From HKCCE3408 sp038530555 (GTDB lineage Bacteria > Pseudomonadota > Alphaproteobacteria > Rhodobacterales > Rhodobacteraceae): DNA of 64,000 bases. The stretch spans positions 248,001 to 312,000 of the forward strand of contig JBCBCN010000001.1 in assembly GCA_038530555.1 (NCBI GenBank), in the 5' to 3' direction. A program made the position numbers and the translations under genes. Below the pieces are notes generated by a model. The model saw only the letters and a program-made list of their open reading frames with translations, had not been told where the DNA came from and ran no database searches. Positions within the stretch are counted from its first letter, which is position 1. Each line of letters opens with the position of its first letter. Below, one piece after another: positions 32,960 to 42,534 of the stretch.

Positions 32960-35074
32960 TCAGTTGAGCTGAAATTCGGGCGCAAGCACCGCATCGCGCA
33001 GGACCTCGTTGAGGTCGGGTCCAAAGAGCGCTGGCGTCTCCAACAGGCCCTGGGGCGGCAGCGCCATCAGCGCCTCCAGAAGCCGGTCGCGATCGAGCAA
33101 GGCACCCTCGGGCAGTGCTTCGACCCAGGCTTCTGCGTCGCGGTAGAGATGGCTTGGTGCGGCGGCCCGGCGCTGTCCTTCGGCCATGAGATCGAACATC
33201 TCCTCACCGCGTTCCCGGTCGAGGCCGGGGCGATAAAACGGCGCCAGACCGAGGCCGCCCTGGGCGCTTGCGGCAAAGACGATCTCGGTGTCGACGGGCG
33301 CGATGCGCGTGAAAACGGCCTCCTGGAGCTCTCGGATCATCGCCCGGGCAGTACGTTCCCGCATCGGCCGCTCATTTTCCCCGACCTCCCAGCCGCCATG
33401 GCGCCAGACCCGCTGCTCCGAGGTGTTTTCCAAAATCTGCTCGAAATGCCCGACGATGGCCGCCACCAGTTCGTGGTCGCGAAGTGCGGCACTGGGCGGG
33501 CCCAGAACCGGCACGAAGCCCACCCAGTCCGGATCATCCTCACTGGGCCAATTGGCAAAGCATCCCGGGCGGCAATCGGCCGTGTGAAAGCCCATGACCC
33601 AGGGCTCATCCGCCGCCTCGCGCCCGACATAGAGGTTGAGCGAGCGGAAGGTTTCCCCCTGAAAGCTCACATCATAAAGCGACAGGACCAATTCAACATG
33701 ACTGGCCGGGCCGGTGCCCTCAATCGCTTCAAGGCCGAAGACCTGACCGATGCGCAGATCGCCCGCATCCACCTCGGGCAAGGGCGGCACGTCAAAGCGC
33801 GCCATCTCCCGCTCCAGCGCCGCCATCGCCGTCTCGGCCTCCCGCGCGATATAGCGCCGCGCGTTCGGATCGGTGAGGTAACTCAACGCCTGGGCGCGGG
33901 CGGCCACGCTCGTCTCGGTGATCCAGTCGCCCCCTTGGGGCCAGCCGGCCACGTTGGGCGGCAGAAACACCTCCTGGCCCATCTCTCGCAGGACCCAGGC
34001 CAGCGCGGCCATATCGCCAAGCTCAACGCCGAGGCTGCGGATGGCACCCACCATAAGCTCAATCGGGCCTTTTATCAGGCGGCCACGGTTATCCTCGGCC
34101 CAAAACGCCTCATGGAGCAGCATGGCCCGCAAGAGGGGCTGCAGTTGCCACTCCGCCGCGCGCCAGACCTCCACGAGTTCCTCAACAGCCAGCGGATCCG
34201 GCGTGTCGGAGATGAACTCCCGCCACAGACGCTCAACGATGTAGGGACCGAAAGTGGGATGCTCTAGCGCCAGGTCGGCCAAGTCCTCGCCCCGGAATGT
34301 GCCGCTGCGTCCCAGGATCGTCTTTGTCTCCGGGTCATGGGCCTCGTCGACAAAGCGAAAAACCGGCGCGCTCAACTCGGCCACGCCATAGCCTGTTAGT
34401 GCGCGCGCGGCTTCGGCGATATCGGCCTCGGTATAGCCGCGCCCCTCGCCCAGGGTGAAAAGTTCGAAAAATTCCCGCGCCAGGTCTTCGTTGGGCGCCT
34501 CCCGGCTGTTTTCCGTGTTCGACAAATAGATCAGCATCGCCGGATCGGTCAGAATGCCCCGGGCGAGCGCGGCGAAATCGCCGCTGGCATGCATGCGCAG
34601 CAAACCGTGCTGCCGCGCCATCAAAAGCGGGTTTTCGACGCCCTCGAAACTAGTGGCGAAATGGCTGTGCCAAAAGAGCGTCAGGCGTTCCTGCATTGGG
34701 TTAGGCGTGGCGATCATTTCGGCCAGCCACCATTGCTGAAGCTCCGCCAGTTCCAGATAGCGCATGGCAAAGAAGAGCTCCGCTGCCGTCTGTTCAAGCG
34801 TGTAAATCTGCTGGGCCGGATAGCCCCAATGCGACGTCCAAGCGGGCAGTGGTGTGACCGGTGGCGCGCCAAGTCCGGAAAGGATTTGATCCACGCCCTC
34901 GGCATAGCTGAGGCCGGTCAGGGCGGCGATTTCATCGGGGGCCGCGCCAAAGCCCGTGCGAGAGATCAGATGCCGTGCTTCCGTAACATCCATCGCGTCC
35001 GGGCCGGCCTTGAGCGGGCCAGACGCCAGGAAGGCGGCGAGAAAGTAGGGCAAAAGCAGGATGAGCGGGCGCAT
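32960..35074 (-). CDS. DUF1800 exported protein
   Basis: A 704-residue DUF1800 protein with an N-terminal signal peptide (MRPLILLLPYFLAAFLASG). Conserved segments: ARHLISRTGFGAAPDEI, LTLFWHSHFATSFEGV, TENSREAPNEDLAREFFELFTLGEG and FLPPNVAGWPQGGDWI. The family is paired with DUF1501 in many bacteria; proposed roles include extracellular polymer or cell-surface functions, none proven. The long C-terminal region (about 430-700) is less conserved. The start at 35074 gives a normal signal peptide. It lies 114 bases downstream of the histidine kinase gene on the same strand. Confidence 0.92.
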   Translation of the reverse strand: MRPLILLLPYFLAAFLASGPLKAGPDAMDVTEARHLISRTGFGAAPDEIAALTGLSYAEGVDQILSGLGAPPVTPLPAWTSHWGYPAQQIYTLEQTAAELFFAMRYLELAELQQWWLAEMIATPNPMQERLTLFWHSHFATSFEGVENPLLMARQHGLLRMHASGDFAALARGILTDPAMLIYLSNTENSREAPNEDLAREFFELFTLGEGRGYTEADIAEAARALTGYGVAELSAPVFRFVDEAHDPETKTILGRSGTFRGEDLADLALEHPTFGPYIVERLWREFISDTPDPLAVEELVEVWRAAEWQLQPLLRAMLLHEAFWAEDNRGRLIKGPIELMVGAIRSLGVELGDMAALAWVLREMGQEVFLPPNVAGWPQGGDWITETSVAARAQALSYLTDPNARRYIAREAETAMAALEREMARFDVPPLPEVDAGDLRIGQVFGLEAIEGTGPASHVELVLSLYDVSFQGETFRSLNLYVGREAADEPWVMGFHTADCRPGCFANWPSEDDPDWVGFVPVLGPPSAALRDHELVAAIVGHFEQILENTSEQRVWRHGGWEVGENERPMRERTARAMIRELQEAVFTRIAPVDTEIVFAASAQGGLGLAPFYRPGLDRERGEEMFDLMAEGQRRAAAPSHLYRDAEAWVEALPEGALLDRDRLLEALMALPPQGLLETPALFGPDLNEVLRDAVLAPEFQLN

Positions 35075-35188
35075 GGCAGACCTCGGGCAGTGGCGGTTGC
35101 CCAAGAGCTAGCAGATGCGCGGTGCGGTGCGGTTTACATCTCCGGCGCGGTTTTCATACAGTTTTGTAATGCGTGCTTAGCGGGCGTT

Positions 35189-36577
35189 TCAGCCACGCGG
35201 CAGCCGCAGGGTAAAGACCGCGCCCTGCGCCTCTGGGTCCAACTCAAGTGTGGCGCCGTGTAGGTCCGCGATCGCTTTGACCAAGCTTAATCCCAACCCG
35301 TTGCCCGGCCTCGACCGACTGGCATCGGCGCGGAAAAACCGCTCAAACACCCGGTCGCGCAAAACCGGTGAGATGCCCGGCCCATCATCGCCCACGCTGA
35401 GCACAGCCGCCTCCGGCAGCGGCGTCAGAGACAGCTGAACCCGGGCGCCATCGCGCGCATGTTCCAGCGCATTGTCGAGAAGATTGGCGATCAGTTGCTG
35501 GATCAGATCGGGATCGCCCTGCACGTCCAGACCCGGCGCCACCGCTTGGCCAAGGCTTTTGTCGGCATCCTCAAACAGCGGCGCATAGCTCTCGCCCATC
35601 CCAGCCACGAGCGCTGAAAGATCGAAGCGGCGAAAGGCCTGGCGTCGCTGCCCCGCCTCGACCTCCCCCAGGCGCAAAAGCGCGTCGAAAATGCCCAGGA
35701 CCTGACCAAGATGCGCCTCTCCCGCCGCAGCATGGCGCGCCACATCTTCCGGCCGCTTGCGGTCGCGGTCGATGAGCTCCAGCCGCCCTCGCAGATTGGC
35801 CAGGGGCGTCTTAAGATCGTGGGCCACTCCGATCGAGACGGCCTCGATATTTCGCCCGGTGGCTTCCAGTTGGTCGAACATTCGGTTGAGCGCGCCAGCC
35901 ATCTTGTCGAACTCATCGCCCGCGCCGGTCACTGCGGCCCGTTCCGCCAAAGCCCCCGCCGCGACCCGGTCCGCCGTCTGTGAAATGGCCAGCACGCGCT
36001 TGAGCACCGACCGGCTGAGCAGGAACCCGGTGATCAACGCCAGGGGCAAGACGATCACGAGAAGCGCCCCGGTCACGAAGCGCAAAAAGGTCTGCAATTC
36101 GGCGCGGTCGTCAGGCACGAAACGGCCCACGGCCAGGACATAACCCTCGCCCAGGGTAATGGCTTCGGCCGTCACAGGGTGGAAGATCTCGGGGTGATCG
36201 AGGACCGCATCGGGCTCATCCGGCCAAGCATAAAGCCCAGGATAGCCCGCCAGAACCGTGTCATCCGGCCCGCGCAGAACCGCCAGTTCGGCGTCGTTTT
36301 CGAGCACGGCATAGATCGCATCCTCGTCCCAGATCGGGCGGCCGCTGCGCATCACTGCCTCGATAATCGCCTCTGGCCCCTCCGCTTCGAACAGGAACGT
36401 GCCAAATTCCAGACGCTCCTGAATACGACCCGATTGCGCGGCGTCGATCTGCGCAATCGCGATAGCCCCGAGGCCCCAAAGCGCGGCGAGGGCCAGGGCC
36501 ACGAAGCCGGCCGCAGCCGCCAGAACAAGCTTGAAGACCCGGCTGGCCAGGATTTCCCTAAGGCGCGGCGATGACAT
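35189..36577 (-). CDS. Two-component sensor histidine kinase
   Basis: A 462-residue membrane kinase. TM1 about residues 18-42 and TM2 about 168-190 enclose a periplasmic sensor of about 125 residues. HAMP follows (190-245), then the H-box VAHDLKTPLANLRGR (His253), N-box NLLDNALEHA and G-boxes GDDGPGIS and RPGNGLGLSLVK. It overlaps the response regulator gene by 20 bases. The signal is unknown. Its position just upstream of the DUF1800-DUF1501 genes suggests these could be targets. Confidence 0.94.
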   Translation of the reverse strand: MSSPRLREILASRVFKLVLAAAAGFVALALAALWGLGAIAIAQIDAAQSGRIQERLEFGTFLFEAEGPEAIIEAVMRSGRPIWDEDAIYAVLENDAELAVLRGPDDTVLAGYPGLYAWPDEPDAVLDHPEIFHPVTAEAITLGEGYVLAVGRFVPDDRAELQTFLRFVTGALLVIVLPLALITGFLLSRSVLKRVLAISQTADRVAAGALAERAAVTGAGDEFDKMAGALNRMFDQLEATGRNIEAVSIGVAHDLKTPLANLRGRLELIDRDRKRPEDVARHAAAGEAHLGQVLGIFDALLRLGEVEAGQRRQAFRRFDLSALVAGMGESYAPLFEDADKSLGQAVAPGLDVQGDPDLIQQLIANLLDNALEHARDGARVQLSLTPLPEAAVLSVGDDGPGISPVLRDRVFERFFRADASRSRPGNGLGLSLVKAIADLHGATLELDPEAQGAVFTLRLPRG

Positions 36578-37235
36578 AGCCTGCCCCTCGGATCGTGCGG
36601 ATCAGCTCTGTCTCGCGGCCGCGATCGACCTTGGCGCGCAACCGGCTGAGATGGGTCTGCACCAGGCTGGTTTTCGGATCGAAGGCATAGCCCCAGACCT
36701 TCTCGAGCAGCATGGTGCGGGTCACGACCTCGCCCTCATGGGCCATTAGGCAATCGAGCAGTTTGAACTCAAGCGGAGACAGGTCCAGCGGCTGCCCGCC
36801 CCGCTCGGCACGGTGCCCCACCCGGTCAAGGCGCAGATCGCCGATCACGCGCTCGGTCGCCTCCAGGCTCATCTGCGGCGGGCGGCGGGCGAGCGTCTTG
36901 AGCCGCGCGATCAACTCGGCCATGGCAAACGGCTTGACTAGATAGTCATCCGCCCCGGCATCCAGCCCCGCGACCCGGTCATCGAGCCCGGCGCGCGCCG
37001 TCAGCATGAGAACCGGCACCGTCACCCCCGCCCCGCGCACCAAGCGCAGGACATCAAGACCGTCCATGCCGGGAAGCATGCGGTCGAACACCGCCAGGTC
37101 GATCCCGCCGCCGCCAAGTCTAAGGATCGCAGGCTCGGGCGTGGCAAAGCGCTCGACCTGCCAGCCAATCTCAGACAGCCCACTCGTGATAAACGCGGCC
37201 GTCTCAGCATTGTCTTCGAGCAAAAGCACTTGCAT
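36558..37235 (-). CDS. OmpR-family response regulator
   Basis: A 225-residue regulator. Receiver domain: phospho-acceptor Asp51 in FDRMLPGMDG, LMLTARAG and the conserved Lys in YLVKPFAMAEL. The winged-helix DNA-binding domain covers about residues 130-222, with QTHLSRLRAKVDR as recognition region. It is upstream of and overlaps the kinase gene, so both are made from one transcript. Confidence 0.95.
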   Translation of the reverse strand: MQVLLLEDNAETAAFITSGLSEIGWQVERFATPEPAILRLGGGGIDLAVFDRMLPGMDGLDVLRLVRGAGVTVPVLMLTARAGLDDRVAGLDAGADDYLVKPFAMAELIARLKTLARRPPQMSLEATERVIGDLRLDRVGHRAERGGQPLDLSPLEFKLLDCLMAHEGEVVTRTMLLEKVWGYAFDPKTSLVQTHLSRLRAKVDRGRETELIRTIRGAGYVIAAP

Positions 37236-37318
37236 GGGCCAAGTCCAGCCTCACTTTGCCCCCAGCCGTCAAGCCTCCCACGGCCGAAGTTCCCGTACCC
37301 GCCCCTTCATTTTTCCCC

Positions 37319-37336
37319 AAATACTCCCGCCGGAGG
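37319..37336 (-). repeat. Dispersed intergenic motif, copy 2
   Basis: AAATACTCCCGCCGGAGG, preceded by TTTTTCCCC. Same orientation and flanks as the other copies; between the response regulator and the acyl-CoA dehydrogenase gene. Confidence 0.8.
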
Positions 37337-37450
37337 CGATCCGCCGCGCTGCGTTGGCGCGTCCCTGGACTGGCCAAGCCTTCCGGCAGCGATAAATTCA
37401 TGTCATACGAAATGACCGATCAGACCAGCCAAAGCCGCAGGAGAGCGCGC

Positions 37451-38686
37451 ATGGACACTGCCAAGGATTTCCCGCCCGCCGCCACCCCGGAACAGGCGCG
37501 CGCAAAGCCTGCGCCCTTCGACTGGTCCGACCCGTTCCGTCTCAGCACGCTTTTGACCGAGGAAGAGCGGATGATCGGGGAGACGGCGGAGGCGTTCTGC
37601 CAAGACAAACTCGCCCCCCGCGTTCTCACCGCCAACCGTGAAGAGCGCTTTGACCGCGAGATCATGACCGAGATGGGTGCGCTTGGCCTTTTGGGCGCCA
37701 CCATCCCGTCGGAATATGGCGGTGTCGGCGCCAATTACGTCAGCTACGGCCTGACTGCCCGCGCGGTGGAGCGCGTCGATAGCGGCTATCGCTCGGCGAT
37801 GTCTGTGCAAAGCTCCCTGGTGATGCACCCGATCTTCGCCTACGGCACCCAGGCGCAGCGAGAGCGGTTCCTGCCCAAGCTTGCCAGCGGCGAGATGGTC
37901 GGTTGTTTCGGCCTGACTGAGCCCGATGCGGGCTCTGACCCGGCCTCGATGACGACCCGCGCCAAGCCGACCGATGGCGGCTATCACCTGACCGGTGCCA
38001 AAAACTGGATCACCAACGCACCCATCGCCGATATTTGCGTGGTCTGGGCCAAATCCGAGGCCCATGGCGGCAAAATCAAAGGCTTTATCGTCGAGAGCGG
38101 GGCCAGGGGTCTGGCGCTGCCCAAGATCGACGGCAAGTTTTCGCTTCGCGCCTCAACCACCGGGATGATCCAGATGGATGAGGTGTTCGTGCCCGAAGAC
38201 AACCTTCTGCCCCATGTCGAGGGCCTGGCCGGGCCCTTCGGATGCCTTAATCGCGCGCGCTACGGCATTGCCTGGGGCGCGATGGGCGCGGCGGAGTTCT
38301 GCTGGCACGCGGGCCGCCAATACACGCTCGACCGACAACAATTCGGCCGCCCCCTGGCCGCCACGCAGCTTATCCAGAAAAAGCTCGCCGATATGCAGAC
38401 CGAGATTTCCCTGGGCCTGCTGGGCGCGCTGCGACTGGGCAGGATGATGGACGATCACACCGCCCCGGTTGAGCTTATCTCGCTGATGAAGCGCAACAAT
38501 TGCGGCAAAGCGCTGGAGATCGCGCGGACCAGTCGCGACATGCATGGCGGCAACGGGATCAGCGACGAATACGGCGTTATTCGCCACGTGATGAACTTGG
38601 AGGCGGTCAACACCTATGAGGGCACCCATGACGTGCATGCCCTGATCCTGGGCCGCGCGCAGACGGGGCTGCAGGCGTTCTTCTAA
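37451..38686 (+). CDS. gcdH: Acyl-CoA dehydrogenase, probably glutaryl-CoA dehydrogenase
   Basis: Oxidative decarboxylation of glutaryl-CoA to crotonyl-CoA (lysine, tryptophan degradation). 411 residues from the ATG at 37451, which has a GGAGAG ribosome-binding site; the frame extends to an ATG at 37400 but without support. Landmarks are EYGGVGANYVSYGL, RVDSGYRSAMSVQSSLVM (the GCDH-type substrate-carboxylate region), FGLTEPDAGSDPASM and catalytic Glu in NTYEGTHDVHALILGRAQTG. It stands as a single transcription unit, without a visible regulator next to it. Confidence 0.9.
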   Translation: MDTAKDFPPAATPEQARAKPAPFDWSDPFRLSTLLTEEERMIGETAEAFCQDKLAPRVLTANREERFDREIMTEMGALGLLGATIPSEYGGVGANYVSYGLTARAVERVDSGYRSAMSVQSSLVMHPIFAYGTQAQRERFLPKLASGEMVGCFGLTEPDAGSDPASMTTRAKPTDGGYHLTGAKNWITNAPIADICVVWAKSEAHGGKIKGFIVESGARGLALPKIDGKFSLRASTTGMIQMDEVFVPEDNLLPHVEGLAGPFGCLNRARYGIAWGAMGAAEFCWHAGRQYTLDRQQFGRPLAATQLIQKKLADMQTEISLGLLGALRLGRMMDDHTAPVELISLMKRNNCGKALEIARTSRDMHGGNGISDEYGVIRHVMNLEAVNTYEGTHDVHALILGRAQTGLQAFF

Positions 38687-38708
38687 GGGTTTGCTGCCCC
38701 CGCAAGCG

Positions 38709-38724
38709 GCGCCAAATTTGGCGC
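38709..38724. promoter_or_regulatory. Perfect 16-bp palindrome GCGCCAAATTTGGCGC
   Basis: It lies 23 bases after the gcdH stop and about 175 bases before the pilin-like gene. It could be a short terminator stem (no T-run follows) or an operator. No protein can be assigned. Confidence 0.35.
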
Positions 38725-38897
38725 GCCATATTCCAAGGGTAGGCGCCGCGAAATCCCCTTAGTTTAACTAAAAGTCTTCACACACTTTCCTTAAAGACTG
38801 CGCGAAGCCGTGCCATATATTGGCGCAAGCAGCGGGCGAATTGGCGCGCGATGCGGTGCGGTAGCGAGCGTTCGGGTCTGGTAGAGGACGAGTGATC

Positions 38898-39323
38898 ATG
38901 CGGTATTTCCTAGCTGAAGACAGCGGGGCTGTGACCACCGATTTCGTCGTTCTAACCGCCGCAATCGTTGGTTTCGGCCTCGCGGCCTTTGCAATTGTCT
39001 CGGACGGCGTCAATTCAAGCTCGAACGCTGTGGCCGATGACCTGGCCGCTATTGAGCCCGGCGAAAACGTGGCCTTCCTGTCGCCGCTAGAGCTGTTGCA
39101 GCGCAACGCCACCGCGATGAACGACACTCAAATCGCCAATGCCTATAGCCGCCGTCTGGACGCCGATGAATTCAGCGACGGCCGCCTTCGCAACAATCAC
39201 CGCCGCTGGAGCAACATCGCGGCCGATCCAGGCCACGCCAACCATGCCCGCTCGGCCGATATGGTCGCGATCAACGCCGCGGCCCTGGCAGAGCGCGGGC
39301 TTGAGCCGCATTCGGGTTACTAG
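38898..39323 (+). CDS. Flp/Fap-type pilin-like protein
   Basis: A 141-residue protein starting MRYFLAEDSGAVTTDFVVLTAAIVGFGLAAFAIV. The short basic leader, the Glu/Asp and the long N-terminal hydrophobic helix resemble Flp pilins of the tight-adherence (tad) system. The tail after residue 40 is hydrophilic and longer than in typical Flp pilins. No tad assembly genes are nearby, so it would be an orphan pilin. The ATG at 38898 is preferred; GTG at 38892 is possible. Confidence 0.65.
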   Translation: MRYFLAEDSGAVTTDFVVLTAAIVGFGLAAFAIVSDGVNSSSNAVADDLAAIEPGENVAFLSPLELLQRNATAMNDTQIANAYSRRLDADEFSDGRLRNNHRRWSNIAADPGHANHARSADMVAINAAALAERGLEPHSGY

Positions 39324-39360
39324 GTTCAGGACGGCACGGCTGGATCGATGAGACGCGTGC

Positions 39361-39408
39361 CTAGTTAGACAAGGGCCCAGTTAGACGAGTGCCAAGTTAG
39401 ACGAGCTC
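39361..39408. repeat. Three imperfect 16-bp tandem repeats
   Basis: CTAGTTAGACAAGGGC, CCAGTTAGACGAGTGC and CAAGTTAGACGAGCTC follow exactly (39361-39376, 39377-39392, 39393-39408), in the gap after the pilin-like gene. The shared core is AGTTAGAC. Confidence 0.85.
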
Positions 39409-39554
39409 CACGGGTAATATTCAGCAAGCTCGCGCCCGGTTGTGCTGAGACTGACAAATCACTTTCTTTAGTGTCGCAGACCCCTGTTTTGCGCTAGTCG
39501 GGTGGCGCTTGGGGTGGCCCCTGCTGCTCTGTCCGTCCGAAAGCTCATCCGCCG

Positions 39555-40391
39555 ATGAACCAAACGCCCTCCCCGACAGCCCACGACCTCCTCGACTGGG
39601 ACGACGCGTTTCAAAATGCGGCCTATATCCCTGGCGCCGAAGACTTTCCGCCCCGATGGGACAAGGCTGCGGCGGCGTTTCGCGCCTCGGTGGCCACGCG
39701 CGATGGGCGGAGCGTCGTCGACCTGCCCTACGGTCCCGGCTCACGCCAGGTGCTCGACCTTTTTGAGCCGCCCACGGCGCCGCGCGGCACGCTGGTGTTT
39801 GTCCATGGCGGCTATTGGCACAAATTTGACAAATCAACTTGGTCGCATATGGCTGGGGGCGCCCTCGCCCTGGGCTTTGCCGCCGCCCTGCCCTCTTACA
39901 CCCTCGCGCCCGAGGCCCGGCTGAGCGACATCGCGGCCGAGATCGCCTGGGCGCTGGCCACCATCGCCGCGCGCGTGCCTGGCCCCCTGCACCTGGCGGG
40001 GCATTCGGCGGGCGGGCATCTGGTGACGCGCCTGATCGCTGGGGACGCCCCTCTCGATGCGGCCACGTCCGCGCGCATCGCCTCGGTGCTCAGCATCTCG
40101 GGCCTGCATGATCTCAGGCCGCTTATGGCCACCCAAATGAATGAGGTCCTGCGCTTGGATGCGCAAGAAGCCCGACGCGAAAGTCCGGCCCTGCAAGCAA
40201 AACGCCTCGACGTGCCGGTGACGGCCTGGGTGGGCGCCAGGGAGCGGCCGGAATTTCTGCGCCAGACGCGCCTTTTGGCCGAGGCCTGGGGCGCGCGCGA
40301 TGTCTATCAACCGGGCAAGCACCATTTCGACGTCATCGAGGACTTGGCCAGCCCCGAAAGCCCGCTGATCCGCGCGGCGCTATCGCTCTAG
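39555..40391 (+). CDS. Alpha/beta hydrolase, arylformamidase-like
   Basis: A 278-residue esterase. The HGGYW motif (residues 84-88) and nucleophile Ser151 in LAGHSAGGHL are typical of kynurenine formamidase-like enzymes of the HSL group; a C-terminal His in KHHFDVIEDL completes the likely triad. Kynurenine formamidase activity is possible but not proven; no other kynurenine-pathway genes are adjacent. Its end overlaps the convergent aquaporin-like gene. Confidence 0.8.
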   Translation: MNQTPSPTAHDLLDWDDAFQNAAYIPGAEDFPPRWDKAAAAFRASVATRDGRSVVDLPYGPGSRQVLDLFEPPTAPRGTLVFVHGGYWHKFDKSTWSHMAGGALALGFAAALPSYTLAPEARLSDIAAEIAWALATIAARVPGPLHLAGHSAGGHLVTRLIAGDAPLDAATSARIASVLSISGLHDLRPLMATQMNEVLRLDAQEARRESPALQAKRLDVPVTAWVGARERPEFLRQTRLLAEAWGARDVYQPGKHHFDVIEDLASPESPLIRAALSL

Positions 40392-41042
40392 CCGCAAGAG
40401 CCAGCGCATAAGCACCAACGCAATCACCGCGCCGACAAGCTGGGCTAAGACAAAGCCCGGCAGATCGAGCGGCCGAATGCCGGAAAAGGTGTCACTAAAA
40501 CTGCGCGCGATCGCCACGGCCGGGTTGGCGAACGAGGTTGAGGCCGTGAACCAATAGGCCGCCGTGATATAGAGCCCCACAAGCCAGGCGACAGCCTCAG
40601 CCCGCGCGCGCAGCCCTGCCAAAATAACCGCGACAAGCCCGAAGGTCGCCACGACTTCCGACAAAAGCTGGGCCGGGCCACTGCGCGCCGTGCTGGAGAA
40701 TTGCGCGAGCGGAAGCTCGAACATCGCATGGGCCAGGATCGTCCCCAGTGTGCCACCGAAGATTTGTCCGATCACATAAAGCGCGGCCAGCGGGAGGGGC
40801 AGCACGCGTTGCAACGCGAAAACCAGCGTGACAGCCGGGTTGAAATGCGCGCCGGACACCGGGCCCAGGGCGGTGATCAGGACCACAAGTATGGCGCCTG
40901 TTGGCAGCGTATTGGCCAAAAGCTGCAGCCCGGGATCGGGGGTCAGGGTCTCGGCCATGATGCCGGAGCCCACGACGGTCGCCACCAGCAGCCCGGTGCC
41001 GAGCGCTTCGGCGACCACCTGCCTGGGCCAAACCTCACTCAT
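40380..41042 (-). CDS. MIP/aquaporin-family channel
   Basis: A 220-residue protein with six hydrophobic helices and two NPA boxes: HFNPAVTL (Asn68) and SFANPAVAIAR (Asn173). It probably passes water, glycerol or a small neutral solute such as arsenite. The helix-6 end has RSFSDTFSGI, seen in some aquaglyceroporin-like proteins. Substrate not predictable. Its end overlaps the convergent hydrolase by 12 bases. Confidence 0.9.
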   Translation of the reverse strand: MSEVWPRQVVAEALGTGLLVATVVGSGIMAETLTPDPGLQLLANTLPTGAILVVLITALGPVSGAHFNPAVTLVFALQRVLPLPLAALYVIGQIFGGTLGTILAHAMFELPLAQFSSTARSGPAQLLSEVVATFGLVAVILAGLRARAEAVAWLVGLYITAAYWFTASTSFANPAVAIARSFSDTFSGIRPLDLPGFVLAQLVGAVIALVLMRWLLRLER

Positions 41043-41066
41043 GGCGCCGGCCCGCGCGACGCGGCT

Positions 41067-42485
41067 TCAGCGGAAGGCGAGCAAGCGGCCGCTCTCGCTG
41101 ACCACATAGAGCGTGCCGTTCATCACGATGGGGTTCGAGGCCGCCCCGCCGCGAAAGCTGATCTCCCGCGTTTGGGTGCCACTCGCCGGATCAAAGAAGC
41201 GCAGCGCGCCATCGCCTGAGGCAACGACAAGTTGTCCGCCCGCTAGGATCGGACCGAAATGGGTGAAGACGGCCCGCCTGCGCCGCTCCCGCGAATTCAC
41301 AAATAGCGGCAGCTCCGTGCCCCAGACCCGCTCACCCGTGGCGGCGTCCAAGCGGATCAGTTCATTGCGGTCAGAGACGAAAAAGAGCGCGCCGCCCGCG
41401 GGCAAAAGCGGGGAATAGGCACCATCTTGCGCAGTCCAAAGCCGTGTGCCGCTGCTGGCATTCAATGCCACGACCCGGCCTGATTGATTGCCGACATAGG
41501 CCGTGCCGCCGACGATCAGCGGATCACCCGAGATGTCGTTGACATTGGCATAGGCCACGCCCCGCCGCTCTCCGGCGACAGTTGTGCCCCAAGAGCGGAC
41601 GCCTGCATTGGCGGAGGCGGCGATAAGCTCACCGGTGCCGAAGGGGAAAAGTACGGTGCCATCGGCGACGGCGGGTGCAGCGCCGCCTTTTAGCACGGCG
41701 CCCGAGGGTGCTGTCTGCAATTGCCAGCGCACGCGGCCACTGCTTGCGTCGATCGCCCACGCCTGGTTGTCGCGGCTGACGACATAAACCAAGCCGCCCG
41801 CAACTGTGGGTGTTGTCGCGCCTGCGTCGAGCCGTTGACGCCAGCGCACATCCCCGCTGGCCGCGTCGAGCGCCACAACCTCGCCATAGCCGGTCGCCAC
41901 ATAAAGACCGCCACCCTCCAGCGCGAGGCCACCGCCCGAAATGCCGCCGCCGCGGTCAAAGCCTGCGGTTAGATCGGCGCGCCATAGAACCGAGCCCGCT
42001 TCTGACACTGCGGTCACTTGGCCGTCGGCATCGAGGGTGAAAATGCGCCCGCCGCCTGCGACCGGATCGGCGGTCAGGCGGTTGCGCCGACCATTGCCCG
42101 CGCCGATATCCACGGCCCAAATCTGTCCCTGCCCGGCAAAGGCGGCATGGGGGATGCGGTTTTGGGCATTGGCGCCGCGCTGAGGCCAGGCGGCGATCTG
42201 TTGCGCGGCGGGAAGGCTAATCGGTGCGGTGCGGTCGACCGGCGTCTCGTCGATCACCGGCACCTCGCCCGCGGCATTCGGCAGCGTCGCGGATAGGGGC
42301 ACGCGGGTGTCGAAGCGTTGGCCGAAGATGCGCTCTTCGCGATCCGTCAGGCTGCCGCAGGCCGCAAGCATGACACAGGCCCCGCCCAGGATCGCGACAC
42401 GCGCCCAGCCCAATTGACCAACCCTGCGTGAGGCGCGTTGCGTCAACTTTCGATCGGTGGGGGCGGTGAAATGGCTCTGGCCCAT
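41067..42485 (-). CDS. bamB: BamB-like outer-membrane lipoprotein (PQQ-type beta-propeller)
   Basis: A beta-propeller lipoprotein of the outer-membrane protein assembly (BAM) complex. From the ATG at 42485 it is 472 residues, with lipobox LAAC (Cys43); a GTG at 42542 that overlaps the upstream gene is another possible start. Repeated blades such as GGLVYVVSRDNQAWAIDASSGRVRW are visible. It follows the yfgM-like gene on the same strand, the order usual in this group. Confidence 0.9.
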   Translation of the reverse strand: MGQSHFTAPTDRKLTQRASRRVGQLGWARVAILGGACVMLAACGSLTDREERIFGQRFDTRVPLSATLPNAAGEVPVIDETPVDRTAPISLPAAQQIAAWPQRGANAQNRIPHAAFAGQGQIWAVDIGAGNGRRNRLTADPVAGGGRIFTLDADGQVTAVSEAGSVLWRADLTAGFDRGGGISGGGLALEGGGLYVATGYGEVVALDAASGDVRWRQRLDAGATTPTVAGGLVYVVSRDNQAWAIDASSGRVRWQLQTAPSGAVLKGGAAPAVADGTVLFPFGTGELIAASANAGVRSWGTTVAGERRGVAYANVNDISGDPLIVGGTAYVGNQSGRVVALNASSGTRLWTAQDGAYSPLLPAGGALFFVSDRNELIRLDAATGERVWGTELPLFVNSRERRRRAVFTHFGPILAGGQLVVASGDGALRFFDPASGTQTREISFRGGAASNPIVMNGTLYVVSESGRLLAFR

Positions 42486-42534
42486 GATCACATGCTCTCT
42501 GTCATTGATGTCTTGCCCGCGATACCCCGGGCCA

